Assembly (NCBI RefSeq): GCF_900094545.1
Contig: NZ_FMAH01000026.1
Coordinates: 32,891-96,890, forward strand
DNA: 64,000 bases
From: Martinezella miluonensis
GTDB taxonomy: Bacteria > Pseudomonadota > Alphaproteobacteria > Rhizobiales > Rhizobiaceae
Direction of reading: 5' to 3'
Made by a program: the position numbers and the translations under genes. A model generated the notes under the pieces. The model was not told the DNA's origin and did no database searches. It saw only the letters and a list, made by a program, of their open reading frames with translations. Below, in pieces: positions 34,010-44,228 of this stretch; the stretch's first letter is position 1; each line of letters starts with the position of its first letter.

Positions 34010-34963
34010 ATGGCGAAGAAGCTGGATTCCCAAGGGCGGCTTGACGATGCGGCGCGTGCCGGATGGCTCTATTATGTCGCCGGGCGGACGCAGGACGAGA
34101 TCGCCGTCGCTATGGGGATTTCCCGCCAGTCGGCGCAGAGGCTTGTGTCGCTTGCCGTCGCCGAACGGCTAATCAAGGTTCGGCTGGATCATCCGATCGC
34201 TGCTTGCCTCGAATATTCGGCGGCGCTCAAGAAGAAATTCAATCTGCGACATGTCGATATCGTGCCGAGCGATCCGGACGGTACGTCCTCCACGGTCGGC
34301 ATCGCTCAGGCGGGTGCTGCCGAAATCGAGCGCTGGCTGAAGCGCAGCGACCCGATCGTGGTGGCGATCGGCACGGGCCGCACGCTGAAGGCCGCGGTCG
34401 ACCAATTGCCGGCGATCGAATGTCTGCAGCACCGCGTTGTGTCGCTAACGGGCAATATCGGCCCGGATGGTTCGGCCGCCTATTATAACGTCATCTTCAG
34501 CATGGCCGACGTCGTCAAGGCGCGGCACTTTCCGATGCCGCTGCCCGTGCTGGTATCTTCGGCGGAGGAACGCGAGCTGCTGCATGCGCAGGCGCTGGTG
34601 CGCTCGACGCTCGATATCAGCGCTCAGGCCGACGTGACCTTTGTCGGCATCGGCGAAATGGGTGTCGAGGCGCCGCTCTGTCTCGACGGCTTTCTTGAGA
34701 AGGACGAGATGCTGGCGCTGATGAAGCGCGGCGCTGCCGGGGAGATTTGTGGCTGGGTTTTCGATGGTGAAGGAAAGCTCATGCCAGACGACGTCAACGA
34801 TCGCGTCGCAAGCGCGCCGCTGCCGTCGCGCGATACCTCCTCCGTCATCGGAATCGCCAAGGGAAGACGCAAGTTCGAGGCGATCAAGGCAGCCGTCACC
34901 GGTCGTCAAATCAACGGTTTGATTACCGATGAGGCAGTTGCTGAGTTTTTGCTCAAGGGCTGA
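34010..34963 (+). CDS. SorC/DeoR-type sugar-binding transcriptional regulator of the polyol operon
   Basis: A 317-aa regulator. The N-terminal helix-turn-helix carries AAWLYYV-like RAGWLYYVAGRTQDEIAVAM, trimmed, and GISRQSAQRLVSLA. The C-terminal sugar-binding domain (PF04198 type) contains VVAIGTGRTLKAAVDQL, GNIGPDGSAAYYNV and DVTFVGIGEMG. It lies directly upstream of the polyol ABC importer and probably controls it, as SmoC/MtlR-type regulators do. A palindrome TTTTTGCTCA-N5-TGAGCAAAAA spans its stop codon, and the GAGCA/TGCTC motif recurs at the smoE promoter. Confidence 0.9.
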   Translation: MAKKLDSQGRLDDAARAGWLYYVAGRTQDEIAVAMGISRQSAQRLVSLAVAERLIKVRLDHPIAACLEYSAALKKKFNLRHVDIVPSDPDGTSSTVGIAQAGAAEIERWLKRSDPIVVAIGTGRTLKAAVDQLPAIECLQHRVVSLTGNIGPDGSAAYYNVIFSMADVVKARHFPMPLPVLVSSAEERELLHAQALVRSTLDISAQADVTFVGIGEMGVEAPLCLDGFLEKDEMLALMKRGAAGEICGWVFDGEGKLMPDDVNDRVASAPLPSRDTSSVIGIAKGRRKFEAIKAAVTGRQINGLITDEAVAEFLLKG

Positions 34964-34970
34964 GCAAAAA
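34946..34970. promoter_or_regulatory. Perfect palindrome over the regulator stop codon
   Basis: The 10-bp arms TTTTTGCTCA (34946-34955) and TGAGCAAAAA (34961-34970) surround AGGGC. The right arm contains the TGA stop of the SorC-type gene. The 3' arm ends in A, not T, so it is not a normal terminator in either direction. The core TGCTC/GAGCA recurs near the smoE promoter, which suggests an operator. Confidence 0.5.
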
Positions 34971-35031
34971 ATTTAATCCATAAAAACAAAAGGATAGGCT
35001 GCTTGCTCGGCACTGCAGCAACGAATTCGCA

Positions 35032-35084
35032 TTGACATTTTGTCGCAAGAGGTGAGTAATTGCCCACGAGCAAAGCGAATGCTC
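35032..35084 (+). promoter_or_regulatory. smoE promoter and putative SorC-type operator
   Basis: TTGACA (35032-35037) and AGTAAT (35055-35060) are spaced by 17 bp. Downstream lies GAGCA-N7-TGCTC (35068-35084), the same half-sites as the palindrome at 34946-34970. GGGAGGAAG just before 35110 is the ribosome binding site. Confidence 0.6.
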
Positions 35085-35109
35085 ATTTTTAGTCTTCTGG
35101 GAGGAAGAT

Positions 35110-36426
35110 ATGAAATTGAAAACTTTACTGCTGAGCGCCTGCTCGGCGCTGATGTTTGCCGGCTTGGCGTCCGCCGAAACCCTCACGATTGCGACAGTCA
35201 ACAACGGTGACATGGTCCGTATGCAGAAGCTTACGGATGATTTCAAAGCCAAGAACCCCGGCATCGACCTGCAGTGGGTCACGCTTGAAGAAAACGTATT
35301 GCGCCAGAAGGTTACGACCGACATCGCTACCAAGGCAGGCCAGTACGACGTACTTACCATCGGCACCTACGAAGTGCCGATCTGGAGCAAGCTTGGCTGG
35401 CTTGCCTCGCTCGACAAGCTTTCCGCCGACAAGGACTATGACGTGAATGACCTTCTCCCGGCCATTCGCAGCGGTCTGACCACCGACGGCAAGCTCTATG
35501 CAGCACCGTTCTACGGCGAAAGCTCGATGGTGATGTACCGCAAGGACCTGTTCGAAAAGGCCGGCCTGAAGATGCCGGACGCGCCGACCTGGGACTTCGT
35601 TGCCGATGCCGCCCGCAAGATCACCGACAAGGATCATGAAGTCTACGGCATCTGCCTTCGCGGCAAGGCAGGCTGGGGCGAGAACATGGCGTTCCTGACG
35701 GCGATGTCGAATTCCTTCGGCGCCCGCTGGTTCGACGAGAAGTGGAAGGCACAGTTCGACCAGCCGGAATGGAAGGCGACGCTCGACTTCTACGTCAAGC
35801 TGATGAAGGACGCTGGCCCTCCGGGTGCTTCTTCCAACGGCTTCAATGAAAACCTGGCTCTGTTCCAGTCCGGCAAGTGCGGAATGTGGATCGACGCAAC
35901 GGTTGCCGCTTCCTTCGTCTCCGATCCGAAGGAATCCAAGGTCGCCGATAAAGTCGGCTTTGCTCTGGCTCCGGACAAGGGTCTGGGCAAGCGCGGTAAC
36001 TGGCTCTGGGCATGGAACCTCGCCATCCCGGCTTCGTCGAAGAAGACCGAAGCTGCAGAGAAGTTCATCTCCTGGGCAACCAGCAAGGAATACACCAACC
36101 TGGTCGCCCAGAAGGAAGGCTGGCTGAACGCACCTCCCGGCACCCGTACGTCGCTCTACGCGAGCGCGGACTACCAGAAGGCAGCGGCTTTCGCGAAGAT
36201 GACGCTCGACTCGATCAACTCTGCCGATCCGACCCATCCGACCGTGAAGCCGGTTCCCTATGTCGGCGTCCAGTTCGTCGCTATCCCTGAGTTCCAGGGT
36301 ATCGGCACGGCTGTAGGCCAGCAGTTCTCGGCCGCCCTTGCCGGTCAGATCTCTGTCGACCAGGCTCTGAAGGCTGCGCAGCAGCTGACGGAACGCGAAA
36401 TGAAGAAGGCCGGCTACCCGAAGTAA
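35110..36426 (+). CDS. smoE: Polyol ABC transporter periplasmic binding protein
   Basis: A 438-aa family 1 solute-binding protein. A Sec signal peptide ends at about ASA-E (residues 22/23). The mature part resembles SmoE/MtlE sorbitol-mannitol binding proteins, with YDVLTIGTYEVPIWSKLGWL and YAAPFYGESSMVMYRKDLF. KKTEAAEKFISWATSKEY lies near the end. It captures polyols in the periplasm for the SmoF-SmoG-SmoK importer that follows. The gap to smoF carries two stem-loops that may raise the level of this cistron. Confidence 0.92.
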   Translation: MKLKTLLLSACSALMFAGLASAETLTIATVNNGDMVRMQKLTDDFKAKNPGIDLQWVTLEENVLRQKVTTDIATKAGQYDVLTIGTYEVPIWSKLGWLASLDKLSADKDYDVNDLLPAIRSGLTTDGKLYAAPFYGESSMVMYRKDLFEKAGLKMPDAPTWDFVADAARKITDKDHEVYGICLRGKAGWGENMAFLTAMSNSFGARWFDEKWKAQFDQPEWKATLDFYVKLMKDAGPPGASSNGFNENLALFQSGKCGMWIDATVAASFVSDPKESKVADKVGFALAPDKGLGKRGNWLWAWNLAIPASSKKTEAAEKFISWATSKEYTNLVAQKEGWLNAPPGTRTSLYASADYQKAAAFAKMTLDSINSADPTHPTVKPVPYVGVQFVAIPEFQGIGTAVGQQFSAALAGQISVDQALKAAQQLTEREMKKAGYPK

Positions 36427-36443
36427 GGGGCCGTTGAAGCTAA

Positions 36444-36477
36444 GGAAAGCAGTGCCTCCTCTCGAGCATTGCTTTCC
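36444..36477 (+). other. First stem-loop in the smoE-smoF gap
   Basis: An 11-bp stem (36444-36454 with 36467-36477, one G-U pair) begins 18 bp after the smoE stop. A stem at the 3' end of a binding-protein cistron commonly protects its mRNA and gives more binding protein than permease. Confidence 0.55.
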
Positions 36478-36481
36478 CCTA

Positions 36482-36520
36482 GGCCGCCGAGCGCCGAACT
36501 GCCCTTGGCGGCCCTTTTCG
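36482..36520 (+). terminator. Second stem-loop in the smoE-smoF gap, partial terminator
   Basis: GGCCGCC (36482-36488) pairs with GGCGGCC (36507-36513) and is followed by CTTTTCGTTT. It would act as a leaky terminator or attenuator between the binding protein and permease genes. Confidence 0.55.
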
Positions 36521-36574
36521 TTTCAGCCGGTCCACGGCCACCTCTTCCTGCTCAAAGATAGGTCGGTACTTGCC

Positions 36575-37447
36575 ATGGCAACGTTGCACACCCGTTCCAC
36601 CGCGCGCGTCATGATGGCGCCTTCGATTCTGCTCCTCTTTGCGTGGATGATCGTCCCGCTCGTGATGACGATCTATTTCTCGACGCTGAACTACAATCTG
36701 CTGTCGCCCGGCGCGCATGATTTCCTCGGTTGGCTCAACTACGAATATTTCGTCACCGATCCGGCCTTCCTGAGTTCGCTGATCGTGACGCTGCTGCTTG
36801 TTGGCGGCGCATTGGTGATCACCGTGGTCGGCGGTATTGCGCTGGCGCTCCTTCTCGATCAGCCGATCTTCGGCCAGGGCATCGTGCGCATGCTGGTGCT
36901 TGCGCCCTTCTTCGTGATGCCGACGGTCGCCGCACTCATCTGGAAGCACATGTTCATGAACCCGGTGAACGGGCTCCTGGCGCATCTCTTCCGATTGTTC
37001 GGGCTTGATCCGCTGACCTGGCTGGAGACGGTTCCGCTGCTGTCTGTCATCATCATCGTCGCCTGGCAATGGCTGCCCTTCGCCACACTCATCCTGCTGA
37101 CGGCCATGCAGTCACTGGACGAAGAGCAAAAGGAAGCCGCCGAAATGGACGGCGCCGGTCCGATCTCGAAGTTCATCTACATCACCCTGCCGCATCTGGC
37201 CCGCGCCATCACGGTCGTGATTCTGATCGAGACGATCTTCCTGCTGTCTGCCTTCGCCGAGATCCTTGTCACCACCAATGGCGGTCCGGGTACGGCGACG
37301 ACGAACCTGACTTATCTCGTCTATTCGCAGATCGTTCTGTCGCAGGATGTCGGCGGCGCATCGGCAGGCGGCATCATCGCCGTCATCCTCGCCAATATCG
37401 TCGCGATCTTCCTGATGCGCGCAGTCGGCAAGAATCTGGAGGCTTGA
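36575..37447 (+). CDS. smoF: Polyol ABC transporter permease
   Basis: A 290-aa inner-membrane permease with six predicted helices. The EAA loop contacting the ATPase reads EEQKEAAEMDGAGPISKF. The ATG at 36575 gives MATLHTRSTARVMMAPS, a usual SmoF-type start. The longer frame from 36434 runs through the stem-loop region and is unlikely. It works with SmoG as the transmembrane channel. The next gene starts 1 bp after its stop. Confidence 0.92.
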   Translation: MATLHTRSTARVMMAPSILLLFAWMIVPLVMTIYFSTLNYNLLSPGAHDFLGWLNYEYFVTDPAFLSSLIVTLLLVGGALVITVVGGIALALLLDQPIFGQGIVRMLVLAPFFVMPTVAALIWKHMFMNPVNGLLAHLFRLFGLDPLTWLETVPLLSVIIIVAWQWLPFATLILLTAMQSLDEEQKEAAEMDGAGPISKFIYITLPHLARAITVVILIETIFLLSAFAEILVTTNGGPGTATTNLTYLVYSQIVLSQDVGGASAGGIIAVILANIVAIFLMRAVGKNLEA

Positions 37448-37448
37448 G

Positions 37449-38291
37449 ATGGCACGCAAAATCACCACACAGCGCAAGATTTTCATATCGGTGGTCGCCT
37501 GGGTCGTGGCGCTCCTCATCTTCTTCCCGATCCTGTGGACGATCCTGACGAGCTTCAAGACGGAGGGTGACGCCATCGCCTCGCCGCCGCAGTTCCTTTT
37601 CTTCCACTGGACGCTGCAGAACTATTTCGAGGTGCAGTCGCGCTCGGATTACTTCCTCCACTTCGGCAACTCGGTCATCATCGCCTTCGGTTCCACAATC
37701 CTCGGCTTGCTCGTCGCCGTTCCGGCCGCGTGGGCCATGGCATTCTCGCCGACCAAGCGGACCAAGGATGTCTTGATGTGGATGCTGTCCACCAAGATGA
37801 TGCCGCCGGTCGGCGCCTTCATCCCGATCTACCTGCTGTTCCAGGGCTTCGGCCTCTTGAACAACCAGTTCGCCAGCCGCGCCGGCATGGTCGTCGTCCT
37901 GATGCTTATCAACCTGCCGATCATCGTCTGGATGCTCTATACCTACTTCAAGGAAATCCCCGGCGAGATCCTCGAAGCGGCCCGCATGGATGGCGCGACG
38001 CTGGCAAAGGAGATCATCTACGTCCTGACGCCGATGGCGATCCCCGGCCTTGCCTCGACGATGCTGCTCAACATCATCCTCGCCTGGAACGAGGCCTTCT
38101 GGACGCTCAATCTGTCGGCGGTCGACGCCGCACCATTGAGCACCTTCATCGCCTCGTACTCCAGCCCGGAAGGCCTGTTCTATGCCAAGCTTTCGGCGGC
38201 ATCGACCATGGCGATCGCTCCGATCCTGATCCTCGGCTGGTTCAGCCAGAAACAACTCGTTCGCGGCCTCACCTTCGGCGCGGTTAAGTAA
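37449..38291 (+). CDS. smoG: Polyol ABC transporter permease
   Basis: A 280-aa permease, the second channel subunit. Six helices are predicted. The EAA motif appears as EIPGEILEAARMDGATLAKE, trimmed to the core. The C-terminus QKQLVRGLTFGAVK is typical of MalG/SmoG-type proteins. It follows smoF by 1 bp and precedes smoK by 11 bp. Confidence 0.92.
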   Translation: MARKITTQRKIFISVVAWVVALLIFFPILWTILTSFKTEGDAIASPPQFLFFHWTLQNYFEVQSRSDYFLHFGNSVIIAFGSTILGLLVAVPAAWAMAFSPTKRTKDVLMWMLSTKMMPPVGAFIPIYLLFQGFGLLNNQFASRAGMVVVLMLINLPIIVWMLYTYFKEIPGEILEAARMDGATLAKEIIYVLTPMAIPGLASTMLLNIILAWNEAFWTLNLSAVDAAPLSTFIASYSSPEGLFYAKLSAASTMAIAPILILGWFSQKQLVRGLTFGAVK

Positions 38292-38302
38292 GGAAGACAA
38301 GC

Positions 38303-39301
<999 letters not shown>

Positions 39302-39312
39302 GCCAAAACCAA

Positions 39313-39339
39313 GGCCGTGCGCGATCAATGCGCACGGCC
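39313..39339 (+). other. Perfect 10-bp stem-loop between smoK and mtlK
   Basis: GGCCGTGCGC (39313-39322) and GCGCACGGCC (39330-39339) with a 7-nt loop. No T run follows, so it is more likely an mRNA processing or stabilising hairpin than a full terminator. mtlK follows 113 bp later. Confidence 0.5.
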
Positions 39340-39452
39340 AACGCATTTCTTCCGGTTCGCATTCATCGATCTCCGCGGACGGGCAAGCATACCAGCCGGC
39401 GCGGTCTTCCCAAGCCGCCCTGAGCCAGAGACCTTTCAGAAGGACCAGAGAC

Positions 39453-40934
39453 ATGACGTGCAAATTATCGCTCGCAACTCTCCAGCAGGCGGCTGCAAAG
39501 GCGGCTATTCCTGCCTACGATCCGAAGTCGCTTTCGGCGGGCATCGTGCATTTCGGTGTCGGCAATTTCCATCGCGCCCATCAGGCTGTTTATCTCGACG
39601 ATCTTTTCAATGCCGGCGCGGCTCATGATTGGGCGATCATCGGCGCAGGCGTCCTGCCTTCCGATGCGGCCATGCGGGAGAAGCTGGCCGCTCAGGACTT
39701 TCTGACGACCGTGGTCGAGCAGGACAATAATCGCACGGCTGCGCGCGTCACCGCGCCCATGATCGATATTCTGCCGGTCGGCGATGCCAAGGTTATCATC
39801 GCCAAGCTCGCCGACCCGACGATCCGTATCGTCTCGATGACGATCACCGAGGGCGGCTACTTCATCGACGCCTCGGGCAAGTTCAATCCCGCTCATCCGG
39901 CAATCGTCGCCGACGGGCAGGACCCCGATGCGCCGAAGACCGTGTTCGGTCTGATCGTGGCCGGCCTCAAGGTGCGGCGTGCCGCCGGCCTGCAGCCCTT
40001 CACCGTCATGTCCTGCGACAACATTCCCCATAATGGCGGAGTTACCAAAGCGGCCGTCGTCGGCACGGCGCGGCTCTCCGACCCGACGTTTGCCGACTGG
40101 ATCGCGGCGAACGTCGCCTTTCCGAACGGCATGGTCGACCGCATCACGCCGGCGACCGGTACGCGCGAGATCGACCTGTTAAAAGAAGCCTTCGACATCG
40201 AGGACAATTGGCCCGTCTATTGCGAAGAGTTCAAGCAATGGGTGCTGGAAGACAATTTCCCTGCCGGCCGTCCTGCGCTCGAAAAGGTCGGTGTGACCTT
40301 CGTGCCCGATGTGACGCCCTATGAGCATATGAAGATCCGCATCCTCAACGGCGGTCATGCGGCGATCGCCTATCCGGCAGCGCTGATGGATATCCATTTC
40401 GTGCATGAAGCCATGGAAGAGCCGCTGATCCGCGCCTTCCTTGCCAAGCTCGAAAACGATGAGATCATCCCCGTCATCCCGCCTGTGCCGAACACGGTGC
40501 TTGCTGACTATTTCAAGCTGATCGAGCGGCGTTTCTCCAATCCGAAGATCGCCGATACCATTCCGCGTCTCGCGCAGGACGGCTCGAACCGTCAGCCGAA
40601 GTTCATACTGCCATCCACGGCCGATCGCCTCCGCCGCGGCGAGGATATTGTCGGTCTTGCGCTCGTCTCGGCGCTCTGGTGCCGCTACTTCGCCGGCAAG
40701 AGCGACAGCGGCAAGGACATCGTCTTCAACGATGCCAGTGCTGACCGGCTGCATGAAGCAGCCCTCAAGGCGAAGAGCGATCCGGCAGCCTTCCTGGTGT
40801 TCGACGACATTTTCGGCGATGTCGCCAAATCCGATCTCTTCCGCAAGCGCTTCGCGCATGCACTGAAAACGCTGTGGGAAAAGGGTACCCGCGCCACGCT
40901 GCAGCTATACTTGGACAACAAACTCGCGGAATAA
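39453..40934 (+). CDS. mtlK: Mannitol dehydrogenase family polyol dehydrogenase
   Basis: A 493-aa long-chain NAD-dependent dehydrogenase with a Rossmann domain (HFGVGNFHRAHQAVYLDDL) and the C-terminal catalytic domain. The motif MKIRILNGGHAAIAYPAAL carries the K-x4-N-x2-H catalytic residues. Relatives oxidise D-mannitol to fructose or D-arabinitol to xylulose. Position after smoEFGK matches the Rhodobacter-type smo-mtlK arrangement. No separate sorbitol dehydrogenase (SmoS) gene is in the operon. Confidence 0.92.
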   Translation: MTCKLSLATLQQAAAKAAIPAYDPKSLSAGIVHFGVGNFHRAHQAVYLDDLFNAGAAHDWAIIGAGVLPSDAAMREKLAAQDFLTTVVEQDNNRTAARVTAPMIDILPVGDAKVIIAKLADPTIRIVSMTITEGGYFIDASGKFNPAHPAIVADGQDPDAPKTVFGLIVAGLKVRRAAGLQPFTVMSCDNIPHNGGVTKAAVVGTARLSDPTFADWIAANVAFPNGMVDRITPATGTREIDLLKEAFDIEDNWPVYCEEFKQWVLEDNFPAGRPALEKVGVTFVPDVTPYEHMKIRILNGGHAAIAYPAALMDIHFVHEAMEEPLIRAFLAKLENDEIIPVIPPVPNTVLADYFKLIERRFSNPKIADTIPRLAQDGSNRQPKFILPSTADRLRRGEDIVGLALVSALWCRYFAGKSDSGKDIVFNDASADRLHEAALKAKSDPAAFLVFDDIFGDVAKSDLFRKRFAHALKTLWEKGTRATLQLYLDNKLAE

Positions 40935-40939
40935 CTTTC

Positions 40940-40974
40940 AAACGGCCGGATTTTTCCTGTTCCGGCCGTTTTCC
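40940..40974 (+). terminator. Terminator after mtlK
   Basis: AAACGGCCGGA (40940-40950) pairs with TCCGGCCGTTT (40961-40971), and a short T/C stretch follows. It may be partial, since a HAD gene on the same strand follows 60 bp later. Confidence 0.7.
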
Positions 40975-41033
40975 ATTGCTGCCCCGGTAAATCGGGTAGG
41001 CGGGACAACAACAGAATTCAGGTTGGATCTGTG

Positions 41034-41708
41034 ATGACGGGTGCGGGAACAGGGCTCGTAATCTTCGATTGCGATGGTGTGCTTGTAGACAGCGAGCCGC
41101 TGTCGGTCGGCGTGCTCATCGAGGCGATGCGCGATATCGGCGTAGAGATGAGCGAAGAGGATGTCTACAGCCGCTTCCTCGGCAAGAGCTTGGCGACGCT
41201 CGTCGATACGATGCAAACGGAGTTCGATGTCTTCATCGATCAGGCGTTCCTGGATCGCATTCGCAATAATCTTTACGAACGATTCAAGCATGAATTGAAG
41301 CCGACTGACGGCATTGCTGCGACGCTGGATGCGCTTTCGCTGCCGCGCTGTGTTGCCTCGTCGAGCCAGCTGGAGCGCATCCGGCTCTCGCTCGGCGTGA
41401 CCGGTCTTCTGGACAAGCTGGAGCCGAACATTTTCAGCGCCAGCATGGTCAAGCGCGGCAAGCCGGCGCCGGATCTATTTCTTTATGCGGCCGAAAAAAT
41501 GGGCGTGCCGCCAAAGGATTGCATCGTCGTGGAAGACAGCCCGGCGGGGATCACGGCGGCGCGCGCGGCCGGCATGACGGTCTTTGCCTTCACCGGCGGT
41601 TCGCATGCGCATTCGCCGAGTTACCGGGCAGAGCTGGAGCAGCTTTCACCGGAAGTCGTGTTTGACGCGATGCCGGAATTGATACAACTTGTCCGCAACA
41701 AGAGATAA
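41034..41708 (+). CDS. HAD-superfamily sugar-phosphate phosphatase
   Basis: A 224-aa HAD hydrolase. It has motif I FDCDGVLVDSEPL, motif II as ASSSQLERIRLSL, motif III Lys in MVKRGKPAPDLFL and motif IV VVEDSPAGITAARAAGM. It resembles beta-phosphoglucomutase/phosphatase-type enzymes that dephosphorylate sugar or polyol phosphates. It lies between mtlK and an FGGY kinase. ATG at 41034 was chosen, and the overlapping GTG at 41031 is equally possible. Confidence 0.88.
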   Translation: MTGAGTGLVIFDCDGVLVDSEPLSVGVLIEAMRDIGVEMSEEDVYSRFLGKSLATLVDTMQTEFDVFIDQAFLDRIRNNLYERFKHELKPTDGIAATLDALSLPRCVASSSQLERIRLSLGVTGLLDKLEPNIFSASMVKRGKPAPDLFLYAAEKMGVPPKDCIVVEDSPAGITAARAAGMTVFAFTGGSHAHSPSYRAELEQLSPEVVFDAMPELIQLVRNKR

Positions 41709-41728
41709 GTGGTCGGGACCTCTTTTGC

Positions 41729-43312
41729 ATGCGTGATCACGTGGTTGCGGTCGATATCGGCACAGGCAGCGCACGCGCCGGTGTCTTCACGGCGAGCGGC
41801 TTACTGCTGGGAAAAAGCGAACATCCGATCCTGATGAATCGCCCGCGTGAGAACCACGCCGAGCATGATTCCGAAGACATATGGGCTGCCGTCTGCGCCG
41901 CCGTTCGCGCAGCCGTGAAGGCATCCGGCGTCGATGCATCCGTCATAGGCGCGATCGGCTTCGATGCAACCTGTTCACTGGTGGTGCGTGATCGCGACGG
42001 AGGGCAGCTCACCATTTCCACCGGTGGCGACAAGAGGTTCGACACCATCGTCTGGCTCGATCATCGGGCGCTGGCCGAGGCGGATTACTGCACTGCGACC
42101 AAGCATGCGGTTCTCGAATATTCCGGCGAGTTTATGTCGCCGGAAATGGAAATGCCGAAGCTGATGTGGCTGAAGGAGAACCTGCCGGAAAGCTGGGCTG
42201 AGGCCGGCTATTTCTTCGATCTTGCCGATTTCATGACCTGGAAGGCCACGGGTTCGCTTGCGCGCTCGCGTTCGACGCTGGTGGCGAAATGGAATTATCT
42301 CGCCCATCGCGATCCGGGCTGGCAGGCCGATTTTCTCAATGTGATCGGCCTTGGCGATCTGCGCGAGCGCGGCGGCCTGCCCGAGGAGAGCGTCGCCGTC
42401 GGCAAGAGCATCGGCACACTGACGGCCGAGGCCGCCGAGGCGCTGGGGCTCGACCGCGCCTGCCATGTCGGCGCCGGCATGATCGACGCCTACGCCGGCG
42501 CACTTGGTGCACTCGCCGCCCATGCCGGCGATGCCGCGACATTGGAGCATCAGCTGGCGTTGATTGCCGGAACCTCGAGCTGCGTCGTTTCCTTCGCGCG
42601 CGAACGCAAGCGCAGCACAGGCATGTGGGGTCCCTATTACGAGGCGGTCTTCCCGGGCATGTGGCTGGCCGAAGCGGGGCAGTCGGCAACCGGTGCGCTG
42701 CTCGACCATATCGTCAGCATGCATGCGGCCGGCGGCCCTCCGTCGGCGGCATTGCATGACCGCATCGTTCGGCGGATCGCCGAGTTGCGGCTAGCCGAAG
42801 GCGACTCTCTCGGAGGGCGCATCCATGTGCTGCCCGATTTTCACGGCAATCGGTCGCCGCTTGCAGATCCGCATGCATTGGGCGTCATCAGCGGCATGAC
42901 GCTGGACGCGTCCTTCGACGGCCTCTGCCGGCTTTACTGGCGCACCAGCGTCGGTATTGCGCTCGGTATCCGCCACATACTGGAACGGATGCGGGACTAC
43001 GGTTATGTGCCCGATACGCTGCACGTCGCCGGTGGCCATGTGAAGAATTCTGTGCTGATGGAGCTTTATTCCGATGTGACCGGCTGCAAGGTCGTGACCC
43101 CGAAGATGAATGAGACGGTGCTTCTCGGCACGGCAATCGCCGCCTCCGTCTCTTGCGGTCTCCATGAAAGCCTGGGTGCGGCGGGTGCTGCCATGTATCC
43201 CGGTGGTCACGAGCGCTTGCCGGATACTCGCAGGCAGGCGCTTTACGATCGTGATTATCGCCGCTTCCTTGCCATGTATCGCCATCGGGCGGAATTGGAC
43301 GCCATGGAATAG
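41729..43312 (+). CDS. FGGY-family carbohydrate kinase (pentulose kinase type)
   Basis: A 527-aa kinase. The N-terminal FGGY domain has VAVDIGTGSARAGVF and GFDATCSLVV. The C-terminal domain has the ATP site HVAGGHVKNSVLMELYSDVT, trimmed, and ETVLLGTAIAASV. The length and the GFDATCS and PLADPHALGVISGMTL segments fit the ribulokinase-like FGGY branch. Together with mtlK, a D-arabinitol or ribitol to ketopentose to phosphate route is plausible. The substrate is not certain. Confidence 0.88.
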   Translation: MRDHVVAVDIGTGSARAGVFTASGLLLGKSEHPILMNRPRENHAEHDSEDIWAAVCAAVRAAVKASGVDASVIGAIGFDATCSLVVRDRDGGQLTISTGGDKRFDTIVWLDHRALAEADYCTATKHAVLEYSGEFMSPEMEMPKLMWLKENLPESWAEAGYFFDLADFMTWKATGSLARSRSTLVAKWNYLAHRDPGWQADFLNVIGLGDLRERGGLPEESVAVGKSIGTLTAEAAEALGLDRACHVGAGMIDAYAGALGALAAHAGDAATLEHQLALIAGTSSCVVSFARERKRSTGMWGPYYEAVFPGMWLAEAGQSATGALLDHIVSMHAAGGPPSAALHDRIVRRIAELRLAEGDSLGGRIHVLPDFHGNRSPLADPHALGVISGMTLDASFDGLCRLYWRTSVGIALGIRHILERMRDYGYVPDTLHVAGGHVKNSVLMELYSDVTGCKVVTPKMNETVLLGTAIAASVSCGLHESLGAAGAAMYPGGHERLPDTRRQALYDRDYRRFLAMYRHRAELDAME

Positions 43313-43334
43313 GTGGATTTGCCTTTGCTACTGC

Positions 43335-44228
43335 TTATCTTAGCGGCGCGGGGGCGAACATGCCTTGCAGCTCTTCAATCCGGCGCGTTCTGTTTCCCGC
43401 CGCTTCGCCCGCGGCCTGGGTGGCGGCTACGGCGATCAGTTCCAGCAGCGCCATCATGCCCGAGAGGCTCTCGCGGCTATTGGCTCGCAGAGGCGGCAAC
43501 GACAGCGTGACGTTGGCAAATTCATGCGCCCATTCCGTAAATTGGCCGGTTGCGAGCAGAACTTTGTGTCCGGCACGGCGGGCAGATCGGGCCAGCAACC
43601 GCGAGGCGACGAAGCGCGGTGAATCGATGATGATGAGCAGACTGTCTTCGGAGTGCGCGCCCAGCATTTCGATATAGCTGCCGTTGGCGCCGTCGAGGAA
43701 GAGAACGCGATCGCGGGCAAACGTCAGCCGGTCGCAGAAATGACGACCGAGCCCTGCGAGGCCGGGATGGGACGTGACGAAAACACTGCTGGACGACAGG
43801 ATTGTCGAAACCGCATCATGCCACTGCGGCTGGCCGGCGAGGTTGTAGATATGCTGCAATATCTCGACCTGTTCGACGACTTGGGCTGCCAAAGGGCGGC
43901 TCTCGCCGGCATCCTTCTGAAGCTGCTCGAGAACATTCGGCAATTGTACCGTAGCCGGAACCACATTCTCCTTCAGATGCACCCGGATACCATCCAGACC
44001 GTGATAGCCGAGGGACCGCAAGAATCGTCCCACCGTCATAGGACTCAACTCCAGCCTGTCGGCCACGGAAGAGGCGGTTTCGAACGGTAATTCATTCAGA
44101 TGTTCTGAGAAATACTTTGCAATACGTCGCTCAGCTGGCGTACCAACCTTGATATATTCTCTAAGTTTTTGGCCGAGGTCTTCCAAATTATGCGCCCCAT
44201 TGACGGTCCTTTTGATGCTTGAGTGCAC
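43335..44228 (-). CDS. RpiR family transcriptional regulator
   Basis: The N-terminal HTH domain of about 80 residues (TPAERRIAKYFSEHLNELPF, then MTVGRFLRSLGYHGLDGIR) is followed by a sugar-isomerase (SIS) domain from about residue 120. That domain has SSSVFVTSHPGLAGLGRHF and SLLIIIDSPRF. The likely ligand is a sugar phosphate. The start is uncertain because no ATG lies before the HTH. I give the GTG at 44228, and a TTG at 44300 is possible. It converges on the FGGY kinase gene and may regulate that operon. Confidence 0.85.
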   Translation of the reverse strand: MHSSIKRTVNGAHNLEDLGQKLREYIKVGTPAERRIAKYFSEHLNELPFETASSVADRLELSPMTVGRFLRSLGYHGLDGIRVHLKENVVPATVQLPNVLEQLQKDAGESRPLAAQVVEQVEILQHIYNLAGQPQWHDAVSTILSSSSVFVTSHPGLAGLGRHFCDRLTFARDRVLFLDGANGSYIEMLGAHSEDSLLIIIDSPRFVASRLLARSARRAGHKVLLATGQFTEWAHEFANVTLSLPPLRANSRESLSGMMALLELIAVAATQAAGEAAGNRTRRIEELQGMFAPAPLR

